The notes under the pieces: model-generated | The model's input: only the letters and a program-made list of their open reading frames with translations | Told to the model about the DNA's origin: nothing | Database searches by the model: none | Part shown: positions 16,315 through 24,090 of the stretch, piece after piece | How the letters are laid out: each line of letters begins with the position of its first letter | Numbering within the stretch: the stretch's first letter is position 1 | DNA from: Peptacetobacter sp900539645 | Lineage (GTDB): Bacteria > Bacillota > Clostridia > Peptostreptococcales > Peptostreptococcaceae | Direction: 5' to 3' | NCBI RefSeq assembly: GCF_047807365.1 | Contig: NZ_JBLOUI010000023.1 | Location: forward strand, 1-38,391 | Length of the DNA stretch: 38,391 bases | Position numbers and translations under genes: made by a program

Positions 16315-16347
16315 ACAGGCTGTTAGACTTTACAGTCTGTTTTTTTT
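16315..16347 (+). terminator. Orphan intrinsic terminator upstream of ecfA1
   Basis: ACAGGCTGT at 16315-16323 pairs with ACAGTCTGT at 16332-16340 (one G-U pair, loop TAGACTTT) and is followed by eight Ts. The cluster already ends at 16166. This hairpin must therefore stop another transcript starting between, or back up the first terminator. Confidence 0.8.
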
Positions 16348-16484
16348 ATGCAAAATTTTGCCTAGCACTAATATATTATGAAATCTGAGTGTATGGATAT
16401 AATCTATAAATTTATCTAATATTCGAAAACTTATAGATATAGTATATAAAATCCTCTATAATTGTATCTATCGTGTATTAATTG

Positions 16485-16495
16485 TATGATATAAT
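16485..16495 (+). promoter_or_regulatory. Probable ecfA1 promoter with extended -10
   Basis: TGATATAAT (TATAAT at 16490-16495) is an extended -10 element. No good -35 stands 17 bp upstream, as often for extended promoters. It would place the start about 65 nt ahead of ecfA1. Confidence 0.45.
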
Positions 16496-16566
16496 AAAGT
16501 ATTATAATGTTTTATAGAAATGCAATAGTAAAGATTTAAGTGTATTAGAAAAAGGGGTGTAAATTA

Positions 16567-17406
16567 ATGGAAAATCTTATACAGATAAAAAATCTTTCCT
16601 TTTACTATGAAAATGAAGAAGGCGACAAGTATAAAGCTATAGATGATTTTAATTTAGATATAAAAAAGGGTGAATTTGTTGTAATAATAGGTCACAATGG
16701 TTCCGGGAAATCTACTCTTTCAAAAAATATGAATGCGATACTAAAACCGACTGAAGGGGATATAATCGTAAATGGAATGAATACAAAAGATGCAGATAAA
16801 ATGTGGGATATAAGACAGACTGCAGGGATGGTATTTCAGAATCCAGACAACCAGATAGTTGCTACAATAGTTGAAGAAGATGTAGCATTTGGGCCAGAAA
16901 ACTTGGGAATAGAGCCGGCAGAAATAAGAAGAAGAGTAGAAGAATCTCTAAAGAACGTAGGAATGTATGAATTTAGAGATAGACAACCACATCTACTATC
17001 TGGTGGACAGAAACAGAGAGTAGCAATAGCAGGGATAATCGCAATGAAGCCAGAATGTATAATATTCGATGAAGCTACAGCTATGCTTGATCCATCTGGT
17101 AGAAAAGAAGTAATGAAAACAATAAAGAAGCTAAACAAAGAAGAAAATATAACTGCAATACACATAACTCACTTCATGGAAGAAGCTGTAGAAGCTGATA
17201 GAGTTATAGTTATGGAAAAGGGTAAAAAAGTATTAGAAGGGACTCCACAAGAAGTATTTAAAGAGATAGACAGACTTAAAAAAATAGGTCTTGATGTGCC
17301 TTGCATGACTGAAATATCTCATATGCTAAATAAAGAGGGATTAAAAATAAGAGAAGATATATTAACAGTGGATGAAATGGTGAATGAATTATGTCTATTA
17401 AAGTAA
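16567..17406 (+). CDS. ecfA1: Energy-coupling factor transporter ATPase EcfA1
   Basis: This is one of the paired ABC ATPases that drive ECF vitamin and metal importers at the membrane. The 279 residues show Walker A GHNGSGKST (42-50), the signature LSGGQKQ (144-150), Walker B CIIFDEA (164-170) and the switch histidine in THFMEEA. AAAAGGGGTG precedes the ATG. Its end overlaps ecfA2 by 16 nt. No substrate-binding S component is nearby, so this is the shared group II type of module. Confidence 0.96.
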   Translation: MENLIQIKNLSFYYENEEGDKYKAIDDFNLDIKKGEFVVIIGHNGSGKSTLSKNMNAILKPTEGDIIVNGMNTKDADKMWDIRQTAGMVFQNPDNQIVATIVEEDVAFGPENLGIEPAEIRRRVEESLKNVGMYEFRDRQPHLLSGGQKQRVAIAGIIAMKPECIIFDEATAMLDPSGRKEVMKTIKKLNKEENITAIHITHFMEEAVEADRVIVMEKGKKVLEGTPQEVFKEIDRLKKIGLDVPCMTEISHMLNKEGLKIREDILTVDEMVNELCLLK

Positions 17407-18251
17407 GAAACTTAACATACATATACGATGAGGGGATGCCATTTGAAAACAGAGCAATAGACGATATATCATTTGATGTAGAGAATAACGACTTTGTTGG
17501 ACTAATTGGGCACACAGGCTCAGGAAAATCTACACTTATACAGCATTTAAATGGACTTCTAAAGCCTTCATCAGGTAGCATATACATAAATGACTTTGAA
17601 ATAACTCAGAAGGATATAAACCTAACTGAAATAAGAAAAAGAGTAGGTGTAGTATTCCAGTATCCAGAGTACCAGCTATTTGAGGAAACAATAGAAAAAG
17701 ATATCGCATTTGGTCCGGGAAATATGGGGCTAGATCAAGAGGAAATAACTAGAAGAGTAAAGGCCTCTATGGAAGCTGTTGGACTTGATTATGAAAAATA
17801 CAGAGAAAAATCTCCATTTGAACTATCTGGTGGGCAGAAAAGAAGGGTTGCAATAGCGGGAGTAATAGCTATGGATCCAGAAGTATTAATACTTGATGAA
17901 CCAACTGCAGGACTAGATCCAGGTGGTAGAGAAGAAATCTTTGAACTTATAAAAAAACTACACAGAGAAAGAAATATAACTGTAATACTATCATCTCACA
18001 GTATGGATGATATGGCTAAATTGGTTAAAACTCTTATAGTAATGAATAAAGGGAAAATAGAATTTATGGGAAATCCTAGAGATGTATTCAACAATAATGC
18101 CCATAGACTAAAAGAAATAGGTCTAGATATCCCACAGGTTCTAGAATTAGCGATTAAATTAAGAGAAAAGGGCTTCGATATTAGACAGGATATAATAACT
18201 CCTGAAGAAGCTAAAAACGAAATACTAAGAGTGATAGGAGGTAGAAAATAA
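17391..18251 (+). CDS. ecfA2: Energy-coupling factor transporter ATPase EcfA2
   Basis: The second ATPase of the ECF module forms a heterodimer with EcfA1. The 286 residues carry Walker A GHTGSGKST (40-48), the signature LSGGQKRR, and Walker B VLILDEPTAGLDP with the canonical catalytic glutamate. EcfA1 has DEAT at the same place. The gene starts inside the end of ecfA1 and its stop overlaps the ecfT start by one base, so all three are translationally coupled. Confidence 0.96.
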   Translation: MSIKVRNLTYIYDEGMPFENRAIDDISFDVENNDFVGLIGHTGSGKSTLIQHLNGLLKPSSGSIYINDFEITQKDINLTEIRKRVGVVFQYPEYQLFEETIEKDIAFGPGNMGLDQEEITRRVKASMEAVGLDYEKYREKSPFELSGGQKRRVAIAGVIAMDPEVLILDEPTAGLDPGGREEIFELIKKLHRERNITVILSSHSMDDMAKLVKTLIVMNKGKIEFMGNPRDVFNNNAHRLKEIGLDIPQVLELAIKLREKGFDIRQDIITPEEAKNEILRVIGGRK

Positions 18252-19051
18252 TGTTAAAAGATATAACTGTCGGTCAATTCTATCCGGCATCATCTCCTAT
18301 ACACAAACTAGATGCAGGTTTAAAATTAATAGCTACGATATTATTTATGATATCTATATTTATGATAAACAAAGCGCCGATATATATAGGAGTATTTATT
18401 GTATTACTAATACTTACTGTAATGTCAAAAATACCGGTAAAATTTATTCTAAAAGGATTAAAACCTCTTAGATGGATAATACTATTCACGTTTATCGTAA
18501 ATATGTTCTGCATACCTGGAGAAAAGATATGGTCTTTTGGATTCTTAGCTATAACTAAAGAAGGTATCAGACAGGCGATATTTATGTCTATAAGACTTGC
18601 AATGTTAATAGTGGGTACATCTCTATTAACGCTTACAACATCTCCTATAGCGCTTACAGACGGTATAGAGAGGGTATTAAATCCATTTAAGAAAATAGGT
18701 CTACCAGTGCATGAACTTGCAATGATGATGACTATAGCACTTAGATTCATACCAACTCTACTAGATGAAACTGATAAGATAATGAAAGCTCAGATGTCTA
18801 GAGGGGCTGACTTTGAAAGTAAGAAGCTTATAAACAGAGCAAAAAGTCTTGTTCCACTTTTAGTACCGCTATTTGTAAGTGCATTTAGAAGAGCCGACGA
18901 GCTTGCCATGGCTATGGAAGCTAGATGCTACAGAGGTGGCGACAATAGAACAAAAATGAAGGAAACTGTAATAGGTAAAAGCGAGTATATTGCGACAGTA
19001 CTTATAATAATCTACATGGGACTTATAATAGCGTCAAGATATGCATTATAA
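18251..19051 (+). CDS. ecfT: Energy-coupling factor transmembrane protein EcfT
   Basis: EcfT is the membrane scaffold linking the ATPase pair to interchangeable substrate-specific S proteins. The 266 residues have several hydrophobic helices (about 25-65 and 100-125, and a last one near 242-262). Both coupling motifs are present, in AQMSRGADF and in AMEARCYRGG. TAGGAGGT lies within the end of ecfA2 and the ATG overlaps its stop (TAATG). Confidence 0.96.
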   Translation: MLKDITVGQFYPASSPIHKLDAGLKLIATILFMISIFMINKAPIYIGVFIVLLILTVMSKIPVKFILKGLKPLRWIILFTFIVNMFCIPGEKIWSFGFLAITKEGIRQAIFMSIRLAMLIVGTSLLTLTTSPIALTDGIERVLNPFKKIGLPVHELAMMMTIALRFIPTLLDETDKIMKAQMSRGADFESKKLINRAKSLVPLLVPLFVSAFRRADELAMAMEARCYRGGDNRTKMKETVIGKSEYIATVLIIIYMGLIIASRYAL

Positions 19052-19095
19052 GATGAGAGATGTATTATAATAGTTTTGCCTATTTGGAGGAATAA

Positions 19096-19827
19096 ATGAG
19101 AAATATAAAAATAACTGTTCAGTACAACGGAGCGAATTATTGTGGTTGGCAAGAGCAGCCAAATTCTCCTGGAATACAGGGAAATATTGAATATGCAATA
19201 AAGGAAATAACAGGTGAGAAAGTAAAAATAAATGGTTCAGGAAGAACTGATGCTGGAGTACACGCACTTGGGCAGGTAGCGAACTTCAAAATAAACTCTC
19301 AAATACCTGTAAATAGAATACCAGATGCACTGAATTCTAAACTTCCAAAAGACATCTCAATAATAGCTGCAGAGGAAGTGGAAGATGAATTTCATGCGAG
19401 ATATAGTGCAAAAGGTAAAATATATAGATATTTAGTGTATAATAGTAGATACCGCAATCCAATCTTGAAAGATATATCGTATCAAGTAAAATACGATTTA
19501 GATTTTGAAAAGATGAAAAAAGAAGCAGAATCACTTATTGGAACATATGATTTCTGTGGCTTTATGAGCAGTGGATCTTCCGTAAAAGACACTATAAGAA
19601 CGATAAAAAGCGTTAAAATAGAAAAACAAGATGACTTAATTGTATTCGAATTTGAAGGAAACGGATTCCTTTACAATATGGTCAGAATACTTTCTGGTAC
19701 GCTTATAGATATCGGAAGGGGAAGAATAACGGAAAGCATGGAGGATATAATAAAATCTAAAAATAGATCAAAAGCAGGTCATACAGCGCCTGGACACGCA
19801 TTATTCCTCAAAAAAGTTTTTTATTAA
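19096..19827 (+). CDS. truA: tRNA pseudouridine(38-40) synthase TruA
   Basis: TruA converts uridines 38, 39 and 40 of the anticodon arm to pseudouridine. The 243 residues include the catalytic aspartate D52 in GRTDAGVHA and the usual RTI and GNGFLYNMVR segments. TTGGAGG precedes the ATG. No terminator separates it from ecfT 44 nt upstream, so it probably shares the transporter transcript, a common arrangement in Firmicutes. Glutamine codons are mixed CAA and CAG. Confidence 0.97.
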   Translation: MRNIKITVQYNGANYCGWQEQPNSPGIQGNIEYAIKEITGEKVKINGSGRTDAGVHALGQVANFKINSQIPVNRIPDALNSKLPKDISIIAAEEVEDEFHARYSAKGKIYRYLVYNSRYRNPILKDISYQVKYDLDFEKMKKEAESLIGTYDFCGFMSSGSSVKDTIRTIKSVKIEKQDDLIVFEFEGNGFLYNMVRILSGTLIDIGRGRITESMEDIIKSKNRSKAGHTAPGHALFLKKVFY

Positions 19828-19829
19828 TC

Positions 19830-19858
19830 TTGACACTTTTCGCTTATAGTCGTATAAT
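19830..19858 (+). promoter_or_regulatory. Consensus promoter of rplM-rpsI
   Basis: TTGACA at 19830-19835 and TATAAT at 19853-19858, with exactly 17 bp between, match both sigma-A consensus boxes perfectly. It starts directly after truA. Confidence 0.92.
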
Positions 19859-19865
19859 ATACAAG

Positions 19866-19915
19866 AATGTGTTAATAAGTCCACTTTGCCCCGGACTTGA
19901 CATAAACGGAAAAAT
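19866..19915 (+). ncRNA. Probable L13-type ribosomal leader
   Basis: The leader contains the hairpin AAGTCC / GGACTT (19877-19882 with 19893-19898) with loop ACTTTGCCCC. It is followed by TGACATAAACGG. A structured leader is known upstream of rplM in low-GC Gram-positives (the L13 leader family), where it is thought to mediate autoregulation. Position and general form agree; a covariance search was not possible. Confidence 0.55.
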
Positions 19916-19949
19916 ATTTTTAAAGGAAAAAAGTTAAGGAGGGACAGAT

Positions 19950-20378
19950 ATGAAAAGTTATATAGCTAAACCAGCAGACGTAAAAAGAAACTGGTACTTA
20001 GTTGACGCTGAAGGAAAAACTTTAGGTCGTTTAGCAACTGAAGTTGCAACATTATTAAGAGGGAAACATAAACCAACATTTACACCACACGTGGACGGAG
20101 GAGACTTCGTAGTAGTTGTAAATGCATCAAAAGTAGTTTTAACAGGTAAAAAATTAGATCAGAAATACTACAGATACCACACAGGTTATGTAGGTGGTTT
20201 AAAAGAAATATCATACAGAGAAATGATGGCTAAAAAACCTGAAGAAGTTGTAGCTCACGCAGTTAGCGGTATGTTACCAAAAAATAAATTAAGAAGCAGA
20301 ATGATGACTAGATTAAGAGTATTCGCTGGTGCTGAACATAATCATGCAGCTCAGAATCCAGAAGTAATAGAATTTTAA
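19950..20378 (+). CDS. rplM: 50S ribosomal protein L13
   Basis: L13 is an early 50S assembly protein. The 142 residues include the typical DAEGKTLGRLATEVATLLRG and the C-terminal LRVFAGAEHNHAAQNPE. AAGGAGGG precedes the ATG. It forms the usual pair with rpsI, behind a consensus promoter and a structured leader. Confidence 0.99.
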   Translation: MKSYIAKPADVKRNWYLVDAEGKTLGRLATEVATLLRGKHKPTFTPHVDGGDFVVVVNASKVVLTGKKLDQKYYRYHTGYVGGLKEISYREMMAKKPEEVVAHAVSGMLPKNKLRSRMMTRLRVFAGAEHNHAAQNPEVIEF

Positions 20379-20400
20379 TTAGGTGAAAGGAGGAGTTATC

Positions 20401-20793
20401 ATGGCAAATGTACAGTACATAGGAACAGGAAGAAGAAAACATTCTGTAGCTAGAGTTAGATTAGTTGCAGGTGAAGGAAATATAACAGTAAATGGTAGAG
20501 CGTTAGATGAATATTTCAACTACGAAACATTAATAAGAGACGTTAAACAGCCATTAGTATTAACTGAAACTGAAAATAAATTTGACGTTATAGTAAAAGT
20601 TGAAGGTGGAGGATTCACTGGACAGGCTGGTGCTATAAGACACGGTATATCTAGAGCTTTATTAAAAGCTGACGAAGATTTAAGACCTGCTTTAAAGAAA
20701 GAAGGATTCTTAACTAGAGATGCTAGAATGAAAGAAAGAAAGAAATACGGTTTAAAAGCTGCCAGAAGAGCTCCACAGTTCTCAAAAAGATAG
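20401..20793 (+). CDS. rpsI: 30S ribosomal protein S9
   Basis: S9 sits in the 30S head; its C-terminal tail touches P-site tRNA. I chose the ATG at 20401, giving 130 residues (MANVQYIGTGRRKHSVARV), since AAAGGAGGAG lies just before it. The earlier start at 20383 would be inside that site. The tail ends in the conserved QFSKR. Confidence 0.98.
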   Translation: MANVQYIGTGRRKHSVARVRLVAGEGNITVNGRALDEYFNYETLIRDVKQPLVLTETENKFDVIVKVEGGGFTGQAGAIRHGISRALLKADEDLRPALKKEGFLTRDARMKERKKYGLKAARRAPQFSKR

Positions 20794-20815
20794 TTTTTAC
20801 GTATTATATTGTGCA

Positions 20816-20849
20816 AGAAATCCCGAGATATTTTATCTCGGGTTTTTTT
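20816..20849 (+). terminator. Terminator of rplM-rpsI
   Basis: CCCGAGAT at 20822-20829 pairs with ATCTCGGG at 20835-20842, followed by seven Ts. It closes the L13-S9 transcript. Confidence 0.95.
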
Positions 20850-20881
20850 ATGTCTAAATTACAAATATTATTATTTTGTTA

Positions 20882-20910
20882 TTAAATTATAAAATATAAA
20901 GGCGTATAAT
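20882..20910 (+). promoter_or_regulatory. Possible promoter of the flavodoxin/ferredoxin gene
   Basis: TATAAT at 20905-20910 with a poor -35 box (TTAAAT at 20882-20887) at 17 bp. It is the best candidate between the rpsI terminator and the next gene. Confidence 0.45.
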
Positions 20911-20948
20911 TAAAATTAAAGAAAATATTGTAGAAGGGAATGATTATA

Positions 20949-21707
20949 ATGATATATTCAATCTACTTTAGTCCTACAGGAGGGACAGAAAAAGTAACAA
21001 AACTACTTTCATCAGCTTGGGAAGAAGCAAAAGACTTAGACATAAGCGACCTACATTTCAACTATGAAGATGTAAACATAAAATCTGAGGATATGTGTAT
21101 GATTTCTGTGCCTTCATTTGGAGGAAGAATACCTACTGTAGCTGTGGATAGAATCAATAAAATAAAAGGAAACGGAGCAAAAGCAGTAGCCGTTGTAGTT
21201 TATGGAAATAGAGATTACGATGATACACTACTAGAATTAAAAAATGTTCTTGAAGAAAATGGCTTCGTAGTTGGAGCTATGGTAGCTGCAATAGCAGAGC
21301 ACTCAATAGTTAGAAACCTAGCAGCAGGTAGACCTGATAAATCAGATGAAGAAGAATTAAAAAAATTCTCTGAAGAAATAAAAGCTAAATTTGAAAATGG
21401 AGAAATAAATACGGAACTAATGCCTAAGGGGAATATTCCTTACAAAGAATGGAAAGGATCTGCGTTAAAACCAGAAGCGAATGAAAACTGTGTAGAATGT
21501 GGATTATGTGCACAGAAATGTCCAGTAGGTGCAATACCTATGGATAATCCTAAAACTGTGGATAAAGATGTATGCATGGCTTGTATGAGATGTATAAAAG
21601 TATGTCCAACAGGTGCTAGAGTATTGGATGAAACTATGAAGGCTGGTCTTGTTGATAAACTTACAACAATGTGCACAGAAAGAAAAGAAAATGAACTTAT
21701 GATATAA
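20949..21707 (+). CDS. EFR1-type flavodoxin/2x[4Fe-4S] ferredoxin protein
   Basis: A cytosolic redox protein of 252 residues. The N-terminal part looks like a flavodoxin-like fold, with the FMN phosphate-loop-like SPTGGTEKV at 8-16 and a GGR loop at 58-60. The C-terminal part has two [4Fe-4S] ferredoxin motifs, cysteines 181/184/187/191 and 209/212/215/219. Such EFR1-like proteins are common in anaerobes; partners are unknown. I prefer the ATG at 20949 (MIYSIYFSPTGG) because GAAGGGA abuts the ATG at 20940. It stands alone between two terminators. Confidence 0.88.
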   Translation: MIYSIYFSPTGGTEKVTKLLSSAWEEAKDLDISDLHFNYEDVNIKSEDMCMISVPSFGGRIPTVAVDRINKIKGNGAKAVAVVVYGNRDYDDTLLELKNVLEENGFVVGAMVAAIAEHSIVRNLAAGRPDKSDEEELKKFSEEIKAKFENGEINTELMPKGNIPYKEWKGSALKPEANENCVECGLCAQKCPVGAIPMDNPKTVDKDVCMACMRCIKVCPTGARVLDETMKAGLVDKLTTMCTERKENELMI

Positions 21708-21719
21708 AAGTAATGAATG

Positions 21720-21765
21720 GTGCTGTATAGCAGGTGTTTTAAGCATTTGCAGCAGCACTTTTTTT
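21720..21765 (+). terminator. Terminator of the flavodoxin/ferredoxin gene
   Basis: Outer stem GTGCTG / CAGCAC (21720-21725 with 21753-21758) encloses an inner stem GCAGGTG / CATTTGC, followed by seven Ts. Confidence 0.85.
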
Positions 21766-22090
21766 GTATAAAAACATATTGTTATCATAAAAAAGTATAT
21801 TTAAATATAGAAGAGATAGAATTAATAGGATATAAGAATAATAAAATAATTCTTTAATTATTTAGAATTTTTTAAAAATAAACTTGAAATAAATTAATTG
21901 TTACTAATTTATTTTTTGAATTATATTTGAATTTTTTGTTTTTATGATGTATAATGATGGCGAAAAAACCTTATTTAATAATTTATAAAAAGAATTTCAA
22001 TTATTATTTTAATTATAGATTTATTATTTTTGGACATAATTATTAAATTCAGAGTAAAAATAATAAGTCGCAAAATAGGGGAGGTAGATT
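21766..22090 (+). other. AT-rich non-coding stretch before the 643-aa gene
   Basis: No gene seen. It contains one sigma-A promoter (21927-21955) and an AT-rich leader of about 125 nt with no clear structure. Confidence 0.5.
21927..21955 (+). promoter_or_regulatory. Promoter of the 643-aa gene
   Basis: TTGAAT at 21927-21932 and TATAAT at 21950-21955 are 17 bp apart. The box matches are good. The predicted leader runs about 125 nt to the ATG. Confidence 0.65.
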
Positions 22091-24022
22091 ATGTTAGGAA
22101 ATACTAAAGTTAAAAGTCAAGGATTATGCAAGTATTGTGGTAAAAAACTTGCAGCAAATGAAATGTTGGAGCACTTATCAGAGTGTAAAAATAGGGAGAA
22201 AAAAGTTTATGATTCAAAAAGAAAAAAAGAAGGTTTTTTCGATATTTTAATAACTTCAAAGTCAAATGAAGATTACTGGATGATAATAGAAGTTAGTGAA
22301 AAAACGATGTTAAAAGAAATAGACACATTTTTAAGAGAAATATGGGTAGGTAATGAGGATTGTCTAAGTGAATTTAAGATTGAAAATATAAAGTATAAAT
22401 ATCTTCCAAGTGGAAGAACTCTATACGTTGAACCAAATCAAAGTATGTATCATACAGTAAAAAATATTTTGGAAGAAGGGAAAACGTTTAATTATACTTA
22501 TGATGAAAGTAAGTATACAAAAATAGAGTTAAATGTATTTAGATATAGAGAAGGAATAAGACACGAAGAAGAGGATATAGTACTACTATCTAGAAATATT
22601 TCTCCAAAGATAACATGTTGCAAATGTCGACAAAACCAAGCTATTTGGGTTGATTCAGAGATGTATTCTTTAGGATATGATGCCTTTTGGTGTGAAGAAT
22701 GTAGAGAAGAAATCAGAGAGAATGCTGGGATAAAAGAGTGGGAGCTATTAGATAATTTGTTACCTATTTGCAATTCGCCTAGGATGGGAATTAATGATTA
22801 TGAAGGCAGCGACTTTTATGCAGATGAATTTAAAACTGATTTAGATAGAGAATTAGTCAAAGAAAATGAGCCTAAAAAAGTAAAAAAAGATACTATTGAA
22901 AAATTCAAAATAAATCAAGATGATGTTTATTACGCCATAGATGAATGGGAAAATAACCAAATACAATTTGAAAATTTAGAAGTGGAGAGAGATTTAGCTA
23001 CATTAAAAGAGTGGGAGGAATTGTATCTTGAAGCTGAAAAGATAAAAAGGTTTAAAGTATGGGACTATTTATGTGAGTTTGAAATTATAGCTCTAAAAAG
23101 GAAAGGACAAGAACCTATCTTCTATAGTATATTAGGCGAAGATGGGAAAGAATATGGCGTAGATGTATATGAGGGATATGATGACTTTAAAACATTTATG
23201 ATGGATTGCTATTCTGAAGAACTTAATATATCAAAAAACTATGTTAAAGCATTTAAGAGTAATTTATCATGCCGTTGGGGTAATTTAGAGGAACTTTCAC
23301 AAGAACAGCTAGATATCATAAAGAAACTAGAATCTAAATACAATGGCAAAAAAAATTGGCTTTATTTTATGTCATTTGAAGAAGGATATAGTCCATGCAA
23401 TCTTGAAAGAGATGAAGTAATACGTATGACGAAGTATTTAAAAGATCTTGAAATAATTCTAGAAAAATTTATTGGAAAATTTATGAGTAATGTTGATGTA
23501 GATTTTGATGAGATAATGTGTGTAGAATATATAGAAGAAAAGGACGATTGGAAGCTATATAAAGAAAAAAATCCACTAGAATTCTATAAGCTATCTAAAA
23601 TAAAAGATGAAGATAGAAACAAACTAAACATATTAAAGTCAACTCCAAAGGTCGATTCAATTTTAGATGTAGATATAATACCTTTAAGAAGGGTTGTAAA
23701 TGATAAAAAATACAGTAAACCTTTAACTCCGTCTATATATGGAATGGTAGATGTAAGAACTGGAAATTTAATAAGTAATAAAATTTCTGAACCTAGTGAA
23801 GATGTTGAGGATCTACTTGCAAAAGAAGTAATAAGATTTATAGATGAAATTGGAAGACCTAAAGAAATAAGAACTGCAAATATGCTGATAGAATCAAAAT
23901 TGTATGATATGTGTGATGAGTTAGATATAGATTTAAAATTAAAGAAAAGCTCAAATGTAGGGAAAAAATTTGGTGAATACATAATGTACAGAAAAGAAAT
24001 AGATACTAAGCTATTAAACTAA
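22091..24022 (+). CDS. Multi-module zinc-finger protein, DUF7309/DUF6930-like
   Basis: Function unknown. From the N-terminus, by eye: a small zinc finger (C13, C16, H28, C32). Then a module at about 48-240 resembling pRiA4b ORF-3-type proteins (WMIIEVSEKTMLKEIDTFLR), containing a second metal site (C176, C179, C201, C204). Then a segment at about 305-480 resembling DUF7309 (aromatic-rich, SFEEGYSPCNL), and a C-terminal segment at about 525-632 resembling DUF6930 (GMVDVRTGNLISNK, EIGRPKEI). There is no signal peptide or membrane helix. AGGGGAGG precedes the ATG. Nine of ten glutamines are CAA, unlike the CAG of neighbours. It has its own promoter and terminator. Domain names are from memory and moderate in certainty. 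Confidence 0.7.
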   Translation: MLGNTKVKSQGLCKYCGKKLAANEMLEHLSECKNREKKVYDSKRKKEGFFDILITSKSNEDYWMIIEVSEKTMLKEIDTFLREIWVGNEDCLSEFKIENIKYKYLPSGRTLYVEPNQSMYHTVKNILEEGKTFNYTYDESKYTKIELNVFRYREGIRHEEEDIVLLSRNISPKITCCKCRQNQAIWVDSEMYSLGYDAFWCEECREEIRENAGIKEWELLDNLLPICNSPRMGINDYEGSDFYADEFKTDLDRELVKENEPKKVKKDTIEKFKINQDDVYYAIDEWENNQIQFENLEVERDLATLKEWEELYLEAEKIKRFKVWDYLCEFEIIALKRKGQEPIFYSILGEDGKEYGVDVYEGYDDFKTFMMDCYSEELNISKNYVKAFKSNLSCRWGNLEELSQEQLDIIKKLESKYNGKKNWLYFMSFEEGYSPCNLERDEVIRMTKYLKDLEIILEKFIGKFMSNVDVDFDEIMCVEYIEEKDDWKLYKEKNPLEFYKLSKIKDEDRNKLNILKSTPKVDSILDVDIIPLRRVVNDKKYSKPLTPSIYGMVDVRTGNLISNKISEPSEDVEDLLAKEVIRFIDEIGRPKEIRTANMLIESKLYDMCDELDIDLKLKKSSNVGKKFGEYIMYRKEIDTKLLN

Positions 24023-24036
24023 TAAAACACATAAAG

Positions 24037-24068
24037 AAAAAACACCTTCGATTTCGAAGGTGTTTTTC
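24037..24068. terminator. Bidirectional terminator
   Basis: A 13-bp perfect stem (24038-24050 with 24055-24067; core ACACCTTCG / CGAAGGTGT) around the loop ATTT has As on the left and Ts on the right. It serves both the 643-aa gene and the convergent LysR gene. Confidence 0.93.
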
Positions 24069-24090
24069 TATTATTTTAAAAGTAATTAGT

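Larger units (their letters stand above)
16167..16566 (+). other. Non-coding stretch between rplQ and ecfA1
   Basis: About 400 nt with no recognised gene. It holds a second, free-standing terminator-like hairpin at 16315-16347 preceded by a small stem (CTAGA / TCTAG at 16274-16293). Downstream of it is an AT-rich promoter region for ecfA1. The part before the hairpin could be the end of a short RNA or a leader, but no known riboswitch class is evident. Confidence 0.5.

Noticed and set aside
16567..17406. Cobalt- or nickel-specific identity for the ECF ATPases
   Set aside because: No CbiM/CbiN or other specific S protein is adjacent; the paired EcfA1/EcfA2 with EcfT indicates the general module.
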